From contig CAZDGU010000001.1 of assembly GCA_964505215.1 (NCBI GenBank), forward strand, positions 248,001 to 312,000: a DNA stretch of 64,000 nt, written 5' to 3'. Below, one piece after another: positions 33,355 to 42,179 of the stretch. A program made the translations under genes and the position numbers. Position 1 is the first letter of the stretch; each line of letters opens with the position of its first letter. The DNA comes from Gracilimonas sp964505215. GTDB taxonomy: Bacteria > Bacteroidota > Rhodothermia > Balneolales > Balneolaceae. A model generated the notes under the pieces. The model was not told the origin of the DNA and did no database searches. It saw only the letters and a program-made list of their open reading frames with translations.

Positions 33355-33717
33355 TTATTCTTCTTGCGATTCTTCGTCCGTAGTAAAAGCTTCAAAAGAA
33401 GTTTCATCATACCCTACCAGTACCGACTCACCTTTTATCAGCACGGGGCGTTTTATCATTACCTGATGCTCTAACAACTGCTCAAATAACTCCTCGTCTG
33501 ACAATTCTTTTTTAGCCAAACCCAGATCCCGCCACTTTCTGCCGCGCTTATTCACCAGTACGTCTAAGCCCACCTTAACTTCCAGTTCTTTGAGCTCATC
33601 ACGGGTTAAAGGCTCTTTTTTCACATCAATAAACTCGTATTCTACGCCGTGCTCGTCCATCCATTTTTTGGTATCTCTTATCTTGTTGCAATTTTTTATT
33701 CCGGCTATGTGCAGCAT
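33355..33717 (-). CDS. ArsC/Spx-family thioredoxin-like protein (YffB-like)
   Basis: Seen: 120 residues. HIAGIKNCNKIRDTKKWMDE with Cys 9 or so at the family active-site place, but with no CxxC; the helix YEFIDVKKEPLTRDELKELE; LVNKRGRKWRDLGL; and the conserved HQVMIKRPVLIKGESVLVGY with the Arg and Pro that mark the ArsC fold. Known: the YffB/ArsC group (PF03960) includes glutaredoxin-linked arsenate reductases, but most YffB proteins are not arsenic genes. No ars gene is nearby. Inferred: a thiol-linked oxidoreductase of unknown substrate. It lies 39 bases before the DUF3108 gene on the same strand. Confidence 0.85.
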   Translation of the reverse strand: MLHIAGIKNCNKIRDTKKWMDEHGVEYEFIDVKKEPLTRDELKELEVKVGLDVLVNKRGRKWRDLGLAKKELSDEELFEQLLEHQVMIKRPVLIKGESVLVGYDETSFEAFTTDEESQEE

Positions 33718-33816
33718 CGTATTAAGTATGTTGAATGTTTTGTATTTTTGAGCTTCAAAGATACGGTTTGTTTACTACAAACCGAACGTAATGAACTACA
33801 CCTCATTCATTTTTTT

Positions 33817-34320
33817 ATGACTAATTATTTCCACCTCACTGCACTTCTATTATTTCTGTTTTTGATAAACGGCTGCACCCAAAATAATGCACAGCGCAAT
33901 TTTGAAGACGAAGCCTATTCCACTCCTCAAAACTTCACTGAAACCAACAATCAGGGTGTCATTAAAGATGTGGATGAAGACGACTGGCGCACTTCTCCGC
34001 TTTTCCAAGGGTTGATTAAAGTAAATCCTGCCTATCCTAATCCGGTAAATACATCTCAGGCACTTCAGTTTGAGGTAGAAGTAACAGGCATTAACTCGGT
34101 AAACGGCCTGATTGTTATGACGAGAGCCGTTAACGGCGAGTTTTATAATCTCTATCAGTTTCCGGAAACCTTAAATCCCGGTTTGTATAACTTTCATATC
34201 AACCCTATTGAATTTGATTACGCGGGACAAAATGTGGAAGGCGCACGAGGGTTGAACCGCGTTTTTATGTATGACGGAAGGCAGCGCCTCATCTCCTTTG
34301 GTGATGTAATGGTGCAATAA
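33817..34320 (+). CDS. Lipoprotein with a YPNP-type beta domain, function unknown
   Basis: Seen: 167 residues from the ATG at 33817, chosen because it gives a signal peptide (YFHLTALLLFLFLINGC, lipobox Cys 20); the frame is open from 33649 over the ArsC gene start. After a polar linker the mature part has VNPAYPNPVNTSQALQFEVE at about 69-88, LIVMTRAVNGEFYNLYQFPE, TLNPGLYNFHINPIEFDYAG and RLISFGDVMVQ at the very end. Known: a YPNP motif opening a beta-sandwich is typical of type 9 secretion C-terminal domains in this lineage. Here the layout differs: the domain makes up most of a short lipoprotein. Inferred: an exported surface-type protein. It lies divergent from the ArsC-like gene. Confidence 0.6.
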   Translation: MTNYFHLTALLLFLFLINGCTQNNAQRNFEDEAYSTPQNFTETNNQGVIKDVDEDDWRTSPLFQGLIKVNPAYPNPVNTSQALQFEVEVTGINSVNGLIVMTRAVNGEFYNLYQFPETLNPGLYNFHINPIEFDYAGQNVEGARGLNRVFMYDGRQRLISFGDVMVQ

Positions 34321-34391
34321 TTTTCCTGAATGTTGCTTTTCACTTTTTTAAAATTACCTGTACTTCTCTCCTTCAACTTTATAGAATTGAT

Positions 34392-35465
34392 ATGCAGGTT
34401 ATAAGATATTGCTTAGTATTTCTTATCCCGATGGGGATTGCAGCAGGTTGTTCTTCCTCAGAGCCTGCACATGTTCGAGAAGCGGCAGAGTTATCTCATT
34501 CATACCAAAACATGAATGCAGAACAAGAGCTGGAAACCAAATATCAGCTAATGCTGGCACATACCCGCAACTCTGCGGAAGAAGAAATATTGGACGCTGT
34601 TTATAAAGGCGTGCTCGAAATGCGCCAAAACGGACTGAATGAAGATGTAAACATGGAAGACCTGATGGCCCATGCTTTGCAGAAAGCCAAAACACTAATT
34701 GACAGGCTGGCAAAAGATGAACCTATGCCCGATAACGCCCGTGGACAAACTCTTTGGGATATCCGCATGGTGCCCGGCAATGATTTATTGGGAAATGTAT
34801 CGTGGTCGGTTTGGCAAGCCATCACCGCAAATTATCTGATTTACGGAAGACATTTTAATGATTCACTGGCTCGCTATTACGATGATTTTATGGTGAAGTA
34901 CGGGCTGGAAGCCGGACAAAACATCTCTGCCGAAGAGGCTGACATTAATCACATTAATAAGGCAACAAATCTCTTTAAGAAAAAGCTGAGAGAAATTGAA
35001 GGTGAAGAAAAAGCACAGCAGCTGCTAAGCCGGCTTTTGGATGATGTAGGCGCGGTTATTAAAGATAAGCCCACTCTTCATGTGCAGGTTATTGCTTCTT
35101 TGGTGCAGGCCAACTACAACTGGCTGGGCGTTCGCGATCCGGATGCCGTGCGTGCCTATTACTGGCTCGATTATCAGCAGAATTTACATCCCGAAGCTTG
35201 GTTAGGTTCCGTCCATACCGCAGATATTTCTAAGCGGGGTGATTATGGAAAGCAGGTTACGTTAGGAAATTCCTACAACGACCGTGGATTTCTTTTTTGG
35301 TACGCAGTAACCGGAGATTATGCAGCTATTCATCTAATTAACGAACAATGGAAACATGCTGCAGCCCAAATCACAAAACAGGATTTAAAAACCCTAAAGC
35401 AGCAAGGTTTTATTCATTATTCGGATGAAATTTATCAAAAATTATTGTCCGTGTTGCCTGACTGA
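34392..35465 (+). CDS. Lipoprotein of unknown function (357 aa, helical)
   Basis: No family recognised. Seen: a lipoprotein signal peptide (IRYCLVFLIPMGIAAGC, Cys 20) and a long, mainly helical mature part. Notable are SYQNMNAEQELETKYQLMLA, ARGQTLWDIRMVPGNDLLGN with WSVWQAITANYLIYGRHFND, and the aromatic-rich YYWLDYQQNLHPEAWLGSVH, YNDRGFLFWYAVTGDYAAIH. No catalytic motif is evident. It follows the YPNP lipoprotein gene by 71 bases on the same strand and ends 75 bases before another exported-protein gene. Inferred: periplasmic or outer-membrane-attached protein, in a small set of uncharacterised secreted products. Confidence 0.6.
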   Translation: MQVIRYCLVFLIPMGIAAGCSSSEPAHVREAAELSHSYQNMNAEQELETKYQLMLAHTRNSAEEEILDAVYKGVLEMRQNGLNEDVNMEDLMAHALQKAKTLIDRLAKDEPMPDNARGQTLWDIRMVPGNDLLGNVSWSVWQAITANYLIYGRHFNDSLARYYDDFMVKYGLEAGQNISAEEADINHINKATNLFKKKLREIEGEEKAQQLLSRLLDDVGAVIKDKPTLHVQVIASLVQANYNWLGVRDPDAVRAYYWLDYQQNLHPEAWLGSVHTADISKRGDYGKQVTLGNSYNDRGFLFWYAVTGDYAAIHLINEQWKHAAAQITKQDLKTLKQQGFIHYSDEIYQKLLSVLPD

Positions 35466-35540
35466 TTTCTTAAAAACAGGAGTATTTTTCAAGCAAAAGC
35501 GGGCGTATTAATTAACCGCAATAGTTTGTATTTTAGCGCT

Positions 35541-35918
35541 ATGAAAAACCGATTAAAATTTGGCTTTACGCTTCTTGTTTTGCTCTTTACAGGGCAAACA
35601 GTTTTGGCATATATTTCTGCTGATGCAAAGCCTCATTCGGTTATCCAACCCGCTGAGCAGGAAACAAAGGAATCTTCAGAATGTTGCAGTCCGGCCGTGC
35701 TATTATCGGCTCAGGCCAATGGGTTTCAAGAATCAACGGTACGCAACCCATTTTCATCTTCGGGTGATGAGCAAGAAGCTTTTGAAGAGAACTTTCCCGC
35801 CGGCAGCGACAGCTCCCCTTTTCTCACCCAAGCCAAAATATACCTAACGTACGCAGGACTGATTGAACCCGGACTTTCGGTTAGAAAGCTGCTTTTCCCT
35901 TTTCATTCGCATCTATAA
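35541..35918 (+). CDS. Small exported protein of unknown function
   Basis: Seen: 125 residues from the ATG at 35541 (open from 35526). Signal peptide RLKFGFTLLVLLFTGQTVLA; the mature part has an SSECCSPA pair of cysteines, acidic middle (SSSGDEQEAFEENFPAGSDS), then TQAKIYLTYAGLIEPG. No domain recognised. It lies 75 bases after the 357-residue lipoprotein gene on the same strand. Confidence 0.55.
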   Translation: MKNRLKFGFTLLVLLFTGQTVLAYISADAKPHSVIQPAEQETKESSECCSPAVLLSAQANGFQESTVRNPFSSSGDEQEAFEENFPAGSDSSPFLTQAKIYLTYAGLIEPGLSVRKLLFPFHSHL

Positions 35919-36036
35919 CAGCCTCACAACAGTAGTCTGATATTTCAAGACTTAGCTACACTTTTTTAATCACGCCCTTTGAATGTGGATCATTCATATC
36001 GGTGTGTGTAATTCAAATTTTAAAACTATTTATATC

Positions 36037-36159
36037 ATGCAAATAGATGCATTTTCTATTGTTGTAGTAATTATCGCTTTCGCATTTTTTCTAATTCCCA
36101 TTGTACTTGACAAAAGAAAAGGAAAAAAACAACAGAACGAACAGCAAGATCAGCAGTAA
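36037..36159 (+). CDS. Single-span small membrane protein (40 aa)
   Basis: Seen: MQIDAFSIVVVIIAFAFFLI then PIVLDKRKGKKQQNEQQDQQ, that is one hydrophobic span followed by a basic, glutamine-rich cytoplasmic tail. It ends 8 bases before a strong hairpin terminator. Too short for family assignment, but the composition (one span, positive-inside tail) and the following terminator make it a plausible real gene. Confidence 0.5.
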   Translation: MQIDAFSIVVVIIAFAFFLIPIVLDKRKGKKQQNEQQDQQ

Positions 36160-36167
36160 GTAAAACA

Positions 36168-36194
36168 AAAGCCCCGAATGTGATTCGGGGCTTT
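36168..36194 (+). terminator. Terminator after the 40-residue membrane protein gene
   Basis: Perfect 12-bp stem, AAAGCCCCGAAT at 36168-36179 with ATTCGGGGCTTT at 36183-36194, and a 3-base loop. Only a short T stretch follows on the plus strand; the A run on the other side could also end minus-strand transcripts coming from the 36276-36479 gene. Confidence 0.75.
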
Positions 36195-36275
36195 ACTATT
36201 TGCCTATCTGGTTTTATAGCGGGTTGAAATGCTTCCTATAGAAATGGATCAGATCACCCCAAAAAATTTAAGCTC

Positions 36276-36479
36276 TTATCCGCGTGATTTGTATAAGGTC
36301 CATGCCGTAATGCCTACCAAAGCAGCCGCTCCGCCTAACATAACGGCTAAATTCACATCACGCTGAATGCGTTCTACTTTAGACAAATATTCTGATCCAA
36401 TTCCTTTTTTAGCAATAATGGATTCCAGTTCATTAATTCTATGCTGAAGCTCTTCTTTTGTTCTGTTTTTTAAACTCAT
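36276..36479 (-). CDS. Small coiled-coil plus membrane-span protein (67 aa)
   Basis: Seen: a coiled-coil-like N-terminal part (MSLKNRTKEELQHRINELES) and one membrane span (NLAVMLGGAAALVGITAWTL) with a basic C-terminal YKSRG. No family recognised. It is short and could be a membrane-anchored scaffold. Divergent from sucD. Confidence 0.55.
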   Translation of the reverse strand: MSLKNRTKEELQHRINELESIIAKKGIGSEYLSKVERIQRDVNLAVMLGGAAALVGITAWTLYKSRG

Positions 36480-36676
36480 GTCAATAATTTTTTGTTGTTA
36501 AAAATTAACGTACTTCTTCTACCTCTCTAACACCAAAAAGGGGCTCGATGTTTCAAATTTCACCCCATCAATCTTAAAAACTATGTTTTTATCAAAAACA
36601 AAGGGAATTAGACGTTTCAATTCGCCTGCATACATGCTATATTCCCAACCCAAATTTGAACCTCAAAAAAGAGAAC

Positions 36677-37552
36677 ATGAGCGTATTAGTTGGAAATGAG
36701 ACTCGCCTGATTGTACAGGGTTTTACCGGAAGCGAAGGAAGCTTCCACGCCGAGCAAATGATAGAGTATGGAACTCAAGTTGTTGGCGGTGTAACCCCAG
36801 GAAAAGGCGGCCAAACCCATTTAGACCGACCCGTATTTAATACCGTAGCTGATGCGGTTAAAGAAGTAAATGCCAATACTTCCATTATTTTTGTGCCGCC
36901 TGCCTTTGCGGGAGATGCCATAACGGAAGCAGCTTTTGCAGGTATTGAAGTGATTATTTGTATCACCGAAGGCATTCCCGTTAAGGATATGATTGTGGCC
37001 AAGCAGATAGTAAAAAGCCACGGCGCAACGCTGATTGGGCCAAACTGCCCCGGCGTTATTACTCCCGGTGAAGCCAAAGTTGGCATTATGCCCGGTAATA
37101 TTTTTACGCCCGGAAAAGTGGGGCTGATTTCCCGTTCCGGTACGCTTACTTACGAGGCTGTTGACCAACTTACAAAAGCAGGACTTGGCCAAAGTACAGC
37201 TATCGGAATTGGCGGAGATCCCGTAATTGGAACTACTCACTTAGATGCTGTACAGCTGCTGAATGATGACCCCGGAACCGACTCCATTGTACTAATTGGA
37301 GAGATTGGCGGAACAGCTGAAGAAGAAGCAGCCGAGTGGATTAAAGAACATTGTGAAAAACCGGTGGTAGCATTTATTGCCGGTTCAACAGCGCCTCCGG
37401 GACGCCGCATGGGCCACGCCGGAGCCATTATTTCGGGTGGCAAAGGTACCGCTCAAGAGAAAAAGAAAGCTTTGGCTGCTGCCGGAATTACCGTGGTTGA
37501 CAGCCCCGCTGATATTGGCATAACGCTGAAAAAAATGTTAGAAACGGCTTAG
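36677..37552 (+). CDS. sucD: Succinyl-CoA synthetase alpha subunit
   Basis: Seen: 291 residues from the ATG at 36677 (MSVLVGNETRLIVQGFTG, a normal SucD start; the frame begins seven residues earlier). CoA-binding part: GVTPGKGGQTHLDRPVFNTV, IEVIICITEGIPVKDM, LIGPNCPGVITPGEAKVGIM; then GLISRSGTLTYEAVDQLTKA and the phospho-histidine region RRMGHAGAIISGGKGTAQEK. Known: with SucC it makes succinyl-CoA or ATP/GTP in the TCA cycle. sucC is not adjacent. A strong terminator at 37578 ends the transcript. Confidence 0.97.
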   Translation: MSVLVGNETRLIVQGFTGSEGSFHAEQMIEYGTQVVGGVTPGKGGQTHLDRPVFNTVADAVKEVNANTSIIFVPPAFAGDAITEAAFAGIEVIICITEGIPVKDMIVAKQIVKSHGATLIGPNCPGVITPGEAKVGIMPGNIFTPGKVGLISRSGTLTYEAVDQLTKAGLGQSTAIGIGGDPVIGTTHLDAVQLLNDDPGTDSIVLIGEIGGTAEEEAAEWIKEHCEKPVVAFIAGSTAPPGRRMGHAGAIISGGKGTAQEKKKALAAAGITVVDSPADIGITLKKMLETA

Positions 37553-37577
37553 TTGTTTCTTTCTGTGACTTGCTTTG

Positions 37578-37609
37578 GGCTCTTCTATTTATTTAGATGA
37601 GCCTTTTTT
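37578..37609 (+). terminator. Terminator downstream of sucD
   Basis: Stem GGCTC, one T-T mismatch, TCTA, loop TTTATT, TAGA, GAGCC, ending in a run of six T. It lies 26 bases after the sucD stop and inside an upstream extension of the next open frame, which supports a later start there. Confidence 0.9.
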
Positions 37610-37706
37610 ATTTCACGGATTGTCCTGTAAGCCGCACTTGTGGTTTTACTTATTTCGTCTTACTCTGAATTACATTAATTACTGCCCTAAACTTTATTCT
37701 CCACTC

Positions 37707-38297
37707 ATGAAATTGCTCAACCTATTTGCTGTTACAATCTTATCACTTGCTTTAGCCGGCTTATCTTACTTACAGGTTCAAAAACCGGATATTATTTCTC
37801 GGGATGATTGGGGAAGCAAAGCTGTTTCAGGCAGCCTGCCGGAGCATGAAATTACCCATATTACCATTCATCACAGCGGAGTGGAGTTTTCGGCAGATAA
37901 AGATGCTTATCAGTACATGAGAAATCTGCAGGCATTCAGCCAAAATGATAAAAACTGGATGGATATTCCCTACCATTTCAGCATAGATCTGGAAGGCAAC
38001 ATTTTTGAAAATCGCCCCTTGCAATATCCCGGAGATACCAATACTGAATATGATCCCACCGGGCATGCGCTTATTAATGTGATTGGCAATTATGAGGTTC
38101 AAACCATCAATCCCGTACAGCTGGATGCCATTGCTCATTTAAGCGCCTGGCTGGCTCAGGAATACAATGTGCCCGTAGATTCAATTGCTACTCATAAAGA
38201 TCACTCTGCCCAAACGGTATGTCCCGGCAAAGATCTATACCAATATTTTGAAAACGGAACCATGCTGAAAAAAATCAAGGAATATTTGCAGCGGTAG
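37707..38297 (+). CDS. N-acetylmuramoyl-L-alanine amidase / PGRP-type protein
   Basis: Seen: 196 residues from the ATG at 37707. An N-terminal signal-anchor (LLNLFAVTILSLALAGLSYL), then IISRDDWGSKAVSG, THITIHHSGVEFS with the first zinc His, WMDIPYHFSIDLEGNIFENR, and ATHKDHSAQTVCPGKDLYQY with the second His and Cys ligands. Known: the Amidase_2/PGRP fold binds zinc by two His and one Cys/Asp and cuts the MurNAc-alanine bond or binds peptidoglycan. Inferred: a periplasmic peptidoglycan amidase. The longer frame starting at 37575 would run through the terminator after sucD and gives no signal peptide at its start. It converges with glgC. Confidence 0.85.
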   Translation: MKLLNLFAVTILSLALAGLSYLQVQKPDIISRDDWGSKAVSGSLPEHEITHITIHHSGVEFSADKDAYQYMRNLQAFSQNDKNWMDIPYHFSIDLEGNIFENRPLQYPGDTNTEYDPTGHALINVIGNYEVQTINPVQLDAIAHLSAWLAQEYNVPVDSIATHKDHSAQTVCPGKDLYQYFENGTMLKKIKEYLQR

Positions 38298-38302
38298 ATT
38301 CG

Positions 38303-39577
38303 TCAAATTGTCGTTCCGTCCGGCACAACCGTGTCTTTCTTCACAATTACAATGCCCTCGCGTACGTGATGATATTCATAATCTCCATCTTCTAAATGTT
38401 TACCGCCAACAATACGTACATCATTCCCAATGCGGGCATTTTTATCAACAATGCAATTACTGATATAGCACCTCCGACCTATTCCCATGGCCGGCTTAGA
38501 GCCACTTGCATTTTCAATTTCAAACTGATCCTGGAAATAATCATTCCCCATTACAATAGAATATTCAATGGTAGTTCCTTTGCCTATTCTGGAGCGAATT
38601 CCAATTACCGAACGGACCAAACGGCTGGCTTCAATAATACACCCTTCGGCAACCAGCGCATGCTCTAAAGTGGTTCCCATCAGTTTTGAGGGCGGCAAAA
38701 GACGCGCACGGGTGTAAATATAGTTCTCGTTATCAAACAGATTAAATTCGGGAATGGTATCGGCAAGAGATAAATTTGCTTCAAAAAAGGATTCAATAGT
38801 TCCTATATCCGTCCAGTATTCTCCAAATTCGTAGCTGCATACGCGCTGCCCGCCTTCCACACATTGTGGAATCAACTCTTTTCCAAAATCCGTAGCATCC
38901 GGGTTGTCATCAAACAGCTTCTCCAACACCTCGCTGCTAAAAATGTAAATACCCATGGAGGCTAAATAGTTTTTGTTTTCTTTTTTAAACCGATCCGGAA
39001 CTTCTGACCTCCATTGTTGTAATTCTTCAGCATCCGGTTTTTCAACAAAACTTTCTATGAAACCATCTTTGTTGGTTTTCATAATTCCAAAACCGGTAGC
39101 GTCTTTGGCCGTTACGGGAATAGTGGCAACGGTTAAATCGGCATTTTTTTCTTTGTGCCGCTCCAGCATTTTATTATAGTCCATTTGGTACAGCTGGTCG
39201 CCCGAAAGTATAAGCACATACTCATGATCATGTTTTTCCATATGATGGAGTGATTGGCGAACGGCATCTGCCGTACCCTGAAACCAAGCCGTGCTGTCCT
39301 GTGTTTGCTCGGCGGCTAAAATGTCAACAAAGCCACTGCTGAAGGCATCAAAGTTGTACGTATTTTTGATGTGCCGGTTCAGCGAAGCAGAATTAAACTG
39401 TGTTAGTACAAAAATTTTCTTGATATCCGAGTTCAAACAATTGGAAATGGGAATATCAACCAGCCGGTATTTACCGCCAATTGGTACGGCCGGTTTTGAA
39501 CGATGATCGGTGAGTGGAAATAATCTTGTACCTCTTCCTCCGCCTAAAATTATGGCTATAATTGATGAGCTTTTCAT
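38303..39577 (-). CDS. glgC: Glucose-1-phosphate adenylyltransferase
   Basis: Seen: 424 residues. Nucleotidyltransferase signature IAIILGGGRGTRLFPLTDHR and SKPAVPIGGKYRLVDIPISN, then ILSGDQLYQMDYNKMLERHK, FVEKPDAEELQQW and the C-terminal beta-helix-like GIRSRIGKGTTIEYSIVMGN and GDVRIVGGKHLEDGDYEYHH-type repeats. Known: makes ADP-glucose for glycogen, allosterically controlled. Length is normal. It starts 4 bases after the glgA stop, so the two form an operon with glgA first. Confidence 0.97.
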   Translation of the reverse strand: MKSSSIIAIILGGGRGTRLFPLTDHRSKPAVPIGGKYRLVDIPISNCLNSDIKKIFVLTQFNSASLNRHIKNTYNFDAFSSGFVDILAAEQTQDSTAWFQGTADAVRQSLHHMEKHDHEYVLILSGDQLYQMDYNKMLERHKEKNADLTVATIPVTAKDATGFGIMKTNKDGFIESFVEKPDAEELQQWRSEVPDRFKKENKNYLASMGIYIFSSEVLEKLFDDNPDATDFGKELIPQCVEGGQRVCSYEFGEYWTDIGTIESFFEANLSLADTIPEFNLFDNENYIYTRARLLPPSKLMGTTLEHALVAEGCIIEASRLVRSVIGIRSRIGKGTTIEYSIVMGNDYFQDQFEIENASGSKPAMGIGRRCYISNCIVDKNARIGNDVRIVGGKHLEDGDYEYHHVREGIVIVKKDTVVPDGTTI

Positions 39578-39581
39578 AAGA

Positions 39582-41024
39582 CTACGAATTATTGGTTAAT
39601 GAGTGATACAAATTAAGATATTGTTGGGCTGAACGCTTCCATGAAAAGTCCAATTTCATAGCAGTTCGGACTGTCTCTGCATGTTTTTTATGATCTGAAT
39701 ACAGATTTATAGCTCGATTAACGGCTTCCTCAGCTGCTTCCAGCGAAAAATCCTGAAAAGTAATCCCGTATCCATCCGGTTCCGAAATGTCTTTGACGGT
39801 ATCCTTCAATCCCCCAACGGAACGCACGATAGGAACCGTTCCATAACGCATGGCAAACATTTGATTGAGTCCGCACGGTTCAACGCGGGATGGCATCAGA
39901 ATAAAGTCGGAGCCTGCATATATTTGGTGAGCCAGCTGTTCGTTGTAAGAAAGCGTGGCGTCAAAATAACCAACATGCTTTTTACTCATTTCGCTGAAAA
40001 TATCGTGCAGTTCAGGATTTCCGGTTCCCAACAAAACAAAATTCACCTGATCGGTTTTTTGTAATACTCTTTCAATTAAATCGGGCAGTAAGTCGGCTCC
40101 TTTTTCTCGAACCAGCCTCCCTATAAAAGAAATAACAGGTTGTTCAGAATCTAATCCAAAATGTTCGCATAAAAATTTTTTATTCTTCGCTTTACCCGAC
40201 TTCCTGTTCCTGAAGCTATAGTTATGCGCAAGCATAACATCTGTTTGAGGATCCCATTCCTCGGTATCAATCCCGTTTACAATACCGGTTGATTTAGCTC
40301 TCTCTTGTTTAAACAGTGGCTCTAATCCATTGCTTTGCTCGGCCAACTCGTTCATATACTGCTCAGAAACCGTACTGATGCGCCACGCTGTCTTCAAGCC
40401 TGCCGCCATCGAATTCAGCTTTCCATCCCAATCAAGCAAACCGATGTTTTTTATATTGAATGCAGGCAGCAGCTTATAATTATCCAGATTATGCTCGCCA
40501 TGATATTCGGCATTATGCACCGTAAATACAGTTGGGATATCTGCCATTTCCCGATAGCGATTGCATTGCGAAAGCATAAACGGAATTAAGCCCGTGTGAT
40601 GATCGTGACAATGAAACACATCCGGTTTTATTTCCCGGCTTTTCATCCACTCCAAACCTGCTATTTGGAAACTCATAAAACGCTCCAGTTCATCCCAATA
40701 CGCATAACCCGACCATGGGTCCATATAAATTCCGGGGCGATCGAAACGGCCTGGAATGTCAATCACGTAAAAAGGAAATCCCAAAATATCGCCATCCAGC
40801 TTAGAAATGCTAAAATGTACCTCTTCGCTTTCCATCATAAATGAACTCTCAAAAACCGTTTCAAATTCTTGGTCTTCTATCCAGGTAGTCTCATATTTAG
40901 GAATCACAACTTCGCATTTGTGATTTAGTTTTTGAAGATATTTTGGGAGCGAGCCAATTACATCGGCCAGGCCACCGGCTTTTGCTGCGGGATAACACTC
41001 TGCACTAAAGTGAATGATGTGCAT
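39582..41024 (-). CDS. glgA: Glycogen synthase, ADP-glucose type
   Basis: Seen: 480 residues. GT5 signature near the start (HIIHFSAECYPAAKAGGLAD, VIGSLPKYLQKL) with the KxGGL nucleotide site, VFHCHDHHTGLIPFMLSQCN, then ISFIGRLVREKGADLLPDLI and the C-terminal YAGSDFILMPSRVEPCGLNQ, MRYGTVPIVRSVGGLKD. Known: GlgA elongates alpha-1,4-glucan from ADP-glucose. First gene of a glgA-glgC operon, divergent from the ABC exporter genes across a 233-base gap. Confidence 0.97.
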   Translation of the reverse strand: MHIIHFSAECYPAAKAGGLADVIGSLPKYLQKLNHKCEVVIPKYETTWIEDQEFETVFESSFMMESEEVHFSISKLDGDILGFPFYVIDIPGRFDRPGIYMDPWSGYAYWDELERFMSFQIAGLEWMKSREIKPDVFHCHDHHTGLIPFMLSQCNRYREMADIPTVFTVHNAEYHGEHNLDNYKLLPAFNIKNIGLLDWDGKLNSMAAGLKTAWRISTVSEQYMNELAEQSNGLEPLFKQERAKSTGIVNGIDTEEWDPQTDVMLAHNYSFRNRKSGKAKNKKFLCEHFGLDSEQPVISFIGRLVREKGADLLPDLIERVLQKTDQVNFVLLGTGNPELHDIFSEMSKKHVGYFDATLSYNEQLAHQIYAGSDFILMPSRVEPCGLNQMFAMRYGTVPIVRSVGGLKDTVKDISEPDGYGITFQDFSLEAAEEAVNRAINLYSDHKKHAETVRTAMKLDFSWKRSAQQYLNLYHSLTNNS

Positions 41025-41257
41025 GAATTCTGAAACTTAGGTTTTGTATTTACGTTATCAATTTTCTGTGAAGGCTACATTAATTTTCATGAAACCAATT
41101 TCACCTATCTAATAAGAAATGTTTGGAAATCTTGCAATCTAAATCAGTTATGAATAACATGTTTTACTCATTTTATTTTTTTGGGTGAATTTCCCATTTC
41201 TACAAAGTACCTTTCACAGGATGTTTTCCGCAAATCACAATATTCAACAGATATACT

Positions 41258-42178
41258 ATGACAGTTATTGAAGTAAAAAACGTTAACAAGTCGTTTGGAA
41301 AAACCCGGGCGGTGAACAACGTGAGTTTCGAGGTAAATGAAGGGCGCATTTTTGGATTATTGGGGCCAAACGGAGCCGGAAAAACCACTACCATCCGAAT
41401 GATTAATTACATTCTCTCACCCGATTCAGGAGAAATTACCATCAACGGAAATATCGCCAGCCCGGAAACGCAAAAGGTAATTGGATATATGCCGGAAGAG
41501 CGCGGGCTGTATAAAAAGATGAAGGTATTTGACCAGCTCATGTACCTCACCCAGCTGAAAGGCATGGATTCGGGCGAAGCCAAAAAAGCTATTAACTACT
41601 GGCTGGAGCGCTTTGACGCGCTGGATTGGAAAAAGAAAGAAATCAGCGAGCTTTCAAAAGGTATGTCCCAAAAAATACAGTTTATAGCCACCATCGCTCA
41701 CGATCCGGATATTTACATTTTTGATGAACCGTTTAGTGGACTGGATCCCATTAACAGCGAAACGCTGAAAGAAATTATTATTGAGCTGAAAAATAAAGGA
41801 AAAACCATTCTTTTTTCTACGCACCGCATGGAACAAGTAGAACAAATGTGCGATGATATTTGCCTGTTTAATCAGGGCGAAGCCGTATTGTCAGGGAATT
41901 TGCGTGAAATTAAATCCTCTTTCGGTAAAAATACGATTCACTTAGAATTTGAAGGAGACGGTTCCTTTCTTGAGCAACTTGAGCAGGTTCGCATTAATAA
42001 CCGCTCTACAAACTTTGCAGAAATTCGGGTTCTGGATGGCCAGAATATGCAAGACATTCTAAAACTGGCCATGGAGCGTGCTGAAATTCATAAATTTGAG
42101 CGTATCCAGCCTTCCTTAACAGAAATTTTTATCTCCACAGTGGGAGAAGACAACATCAAAAAAGCGGAGTTGAAATAA
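41258..42178 (+). CDS. ABC exporter ATP-binding protein (NatA-like)
   Basis: Seen: 306 residues. Walker A LLGPNGAGKTTTIRMINYIL, Q-loop region VIGYMPEERGLYKKMKVFDQ, signature ELSKGMSQKIQFIATIAHDP, Walker B IYIFDEPFSGLDPINSETLK and the switch His in FSTHRMEQVEQM. A C-terminal DUF4162-like tail (TIHLEFEGDGSFLEQLEQVR) follows. Known: this pattern is the NatA (sodium export) / ABC-2 ATPase group. Inferred: it energises the permease encoded next, one base downstream of its stop codon. Confidence 0.92.
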   Translation: MTVIEVKNVNKSFGKTRAVNNVSFEVNEGRIFGLLGPNGAGKTTTIRMINYILSPDSGEITINGNIASPETQKVIGYMPEERGLYKKMKVFDQLMYLTQLKGMDSGEAKKAINYWLERFDALDWKKKEISELSKGMSQKIQFIATIAHDPDIYIFDEPFSGLDPINSETLKEIIIELKNKGKTILFSTHRMEQVEQMCDDICLFNQGEAVLSGNLREIKSSFGKNTIHLEFEGDGSFLEQLEQVRINNRSTNFAEIRVLDGQNMQDILKLAMERAEIHKFERIQPSLTEIFISTVGEDNIKKAELK

Positions 42179-42179
42179 T

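Noticed and set aside
33355..33717. Arsenate resistance locus
   Set aside because: The protein is of the broad ArsC/YffB group, but no arsB, arsR or acr3 gene is nearby, so resistance is not supported.
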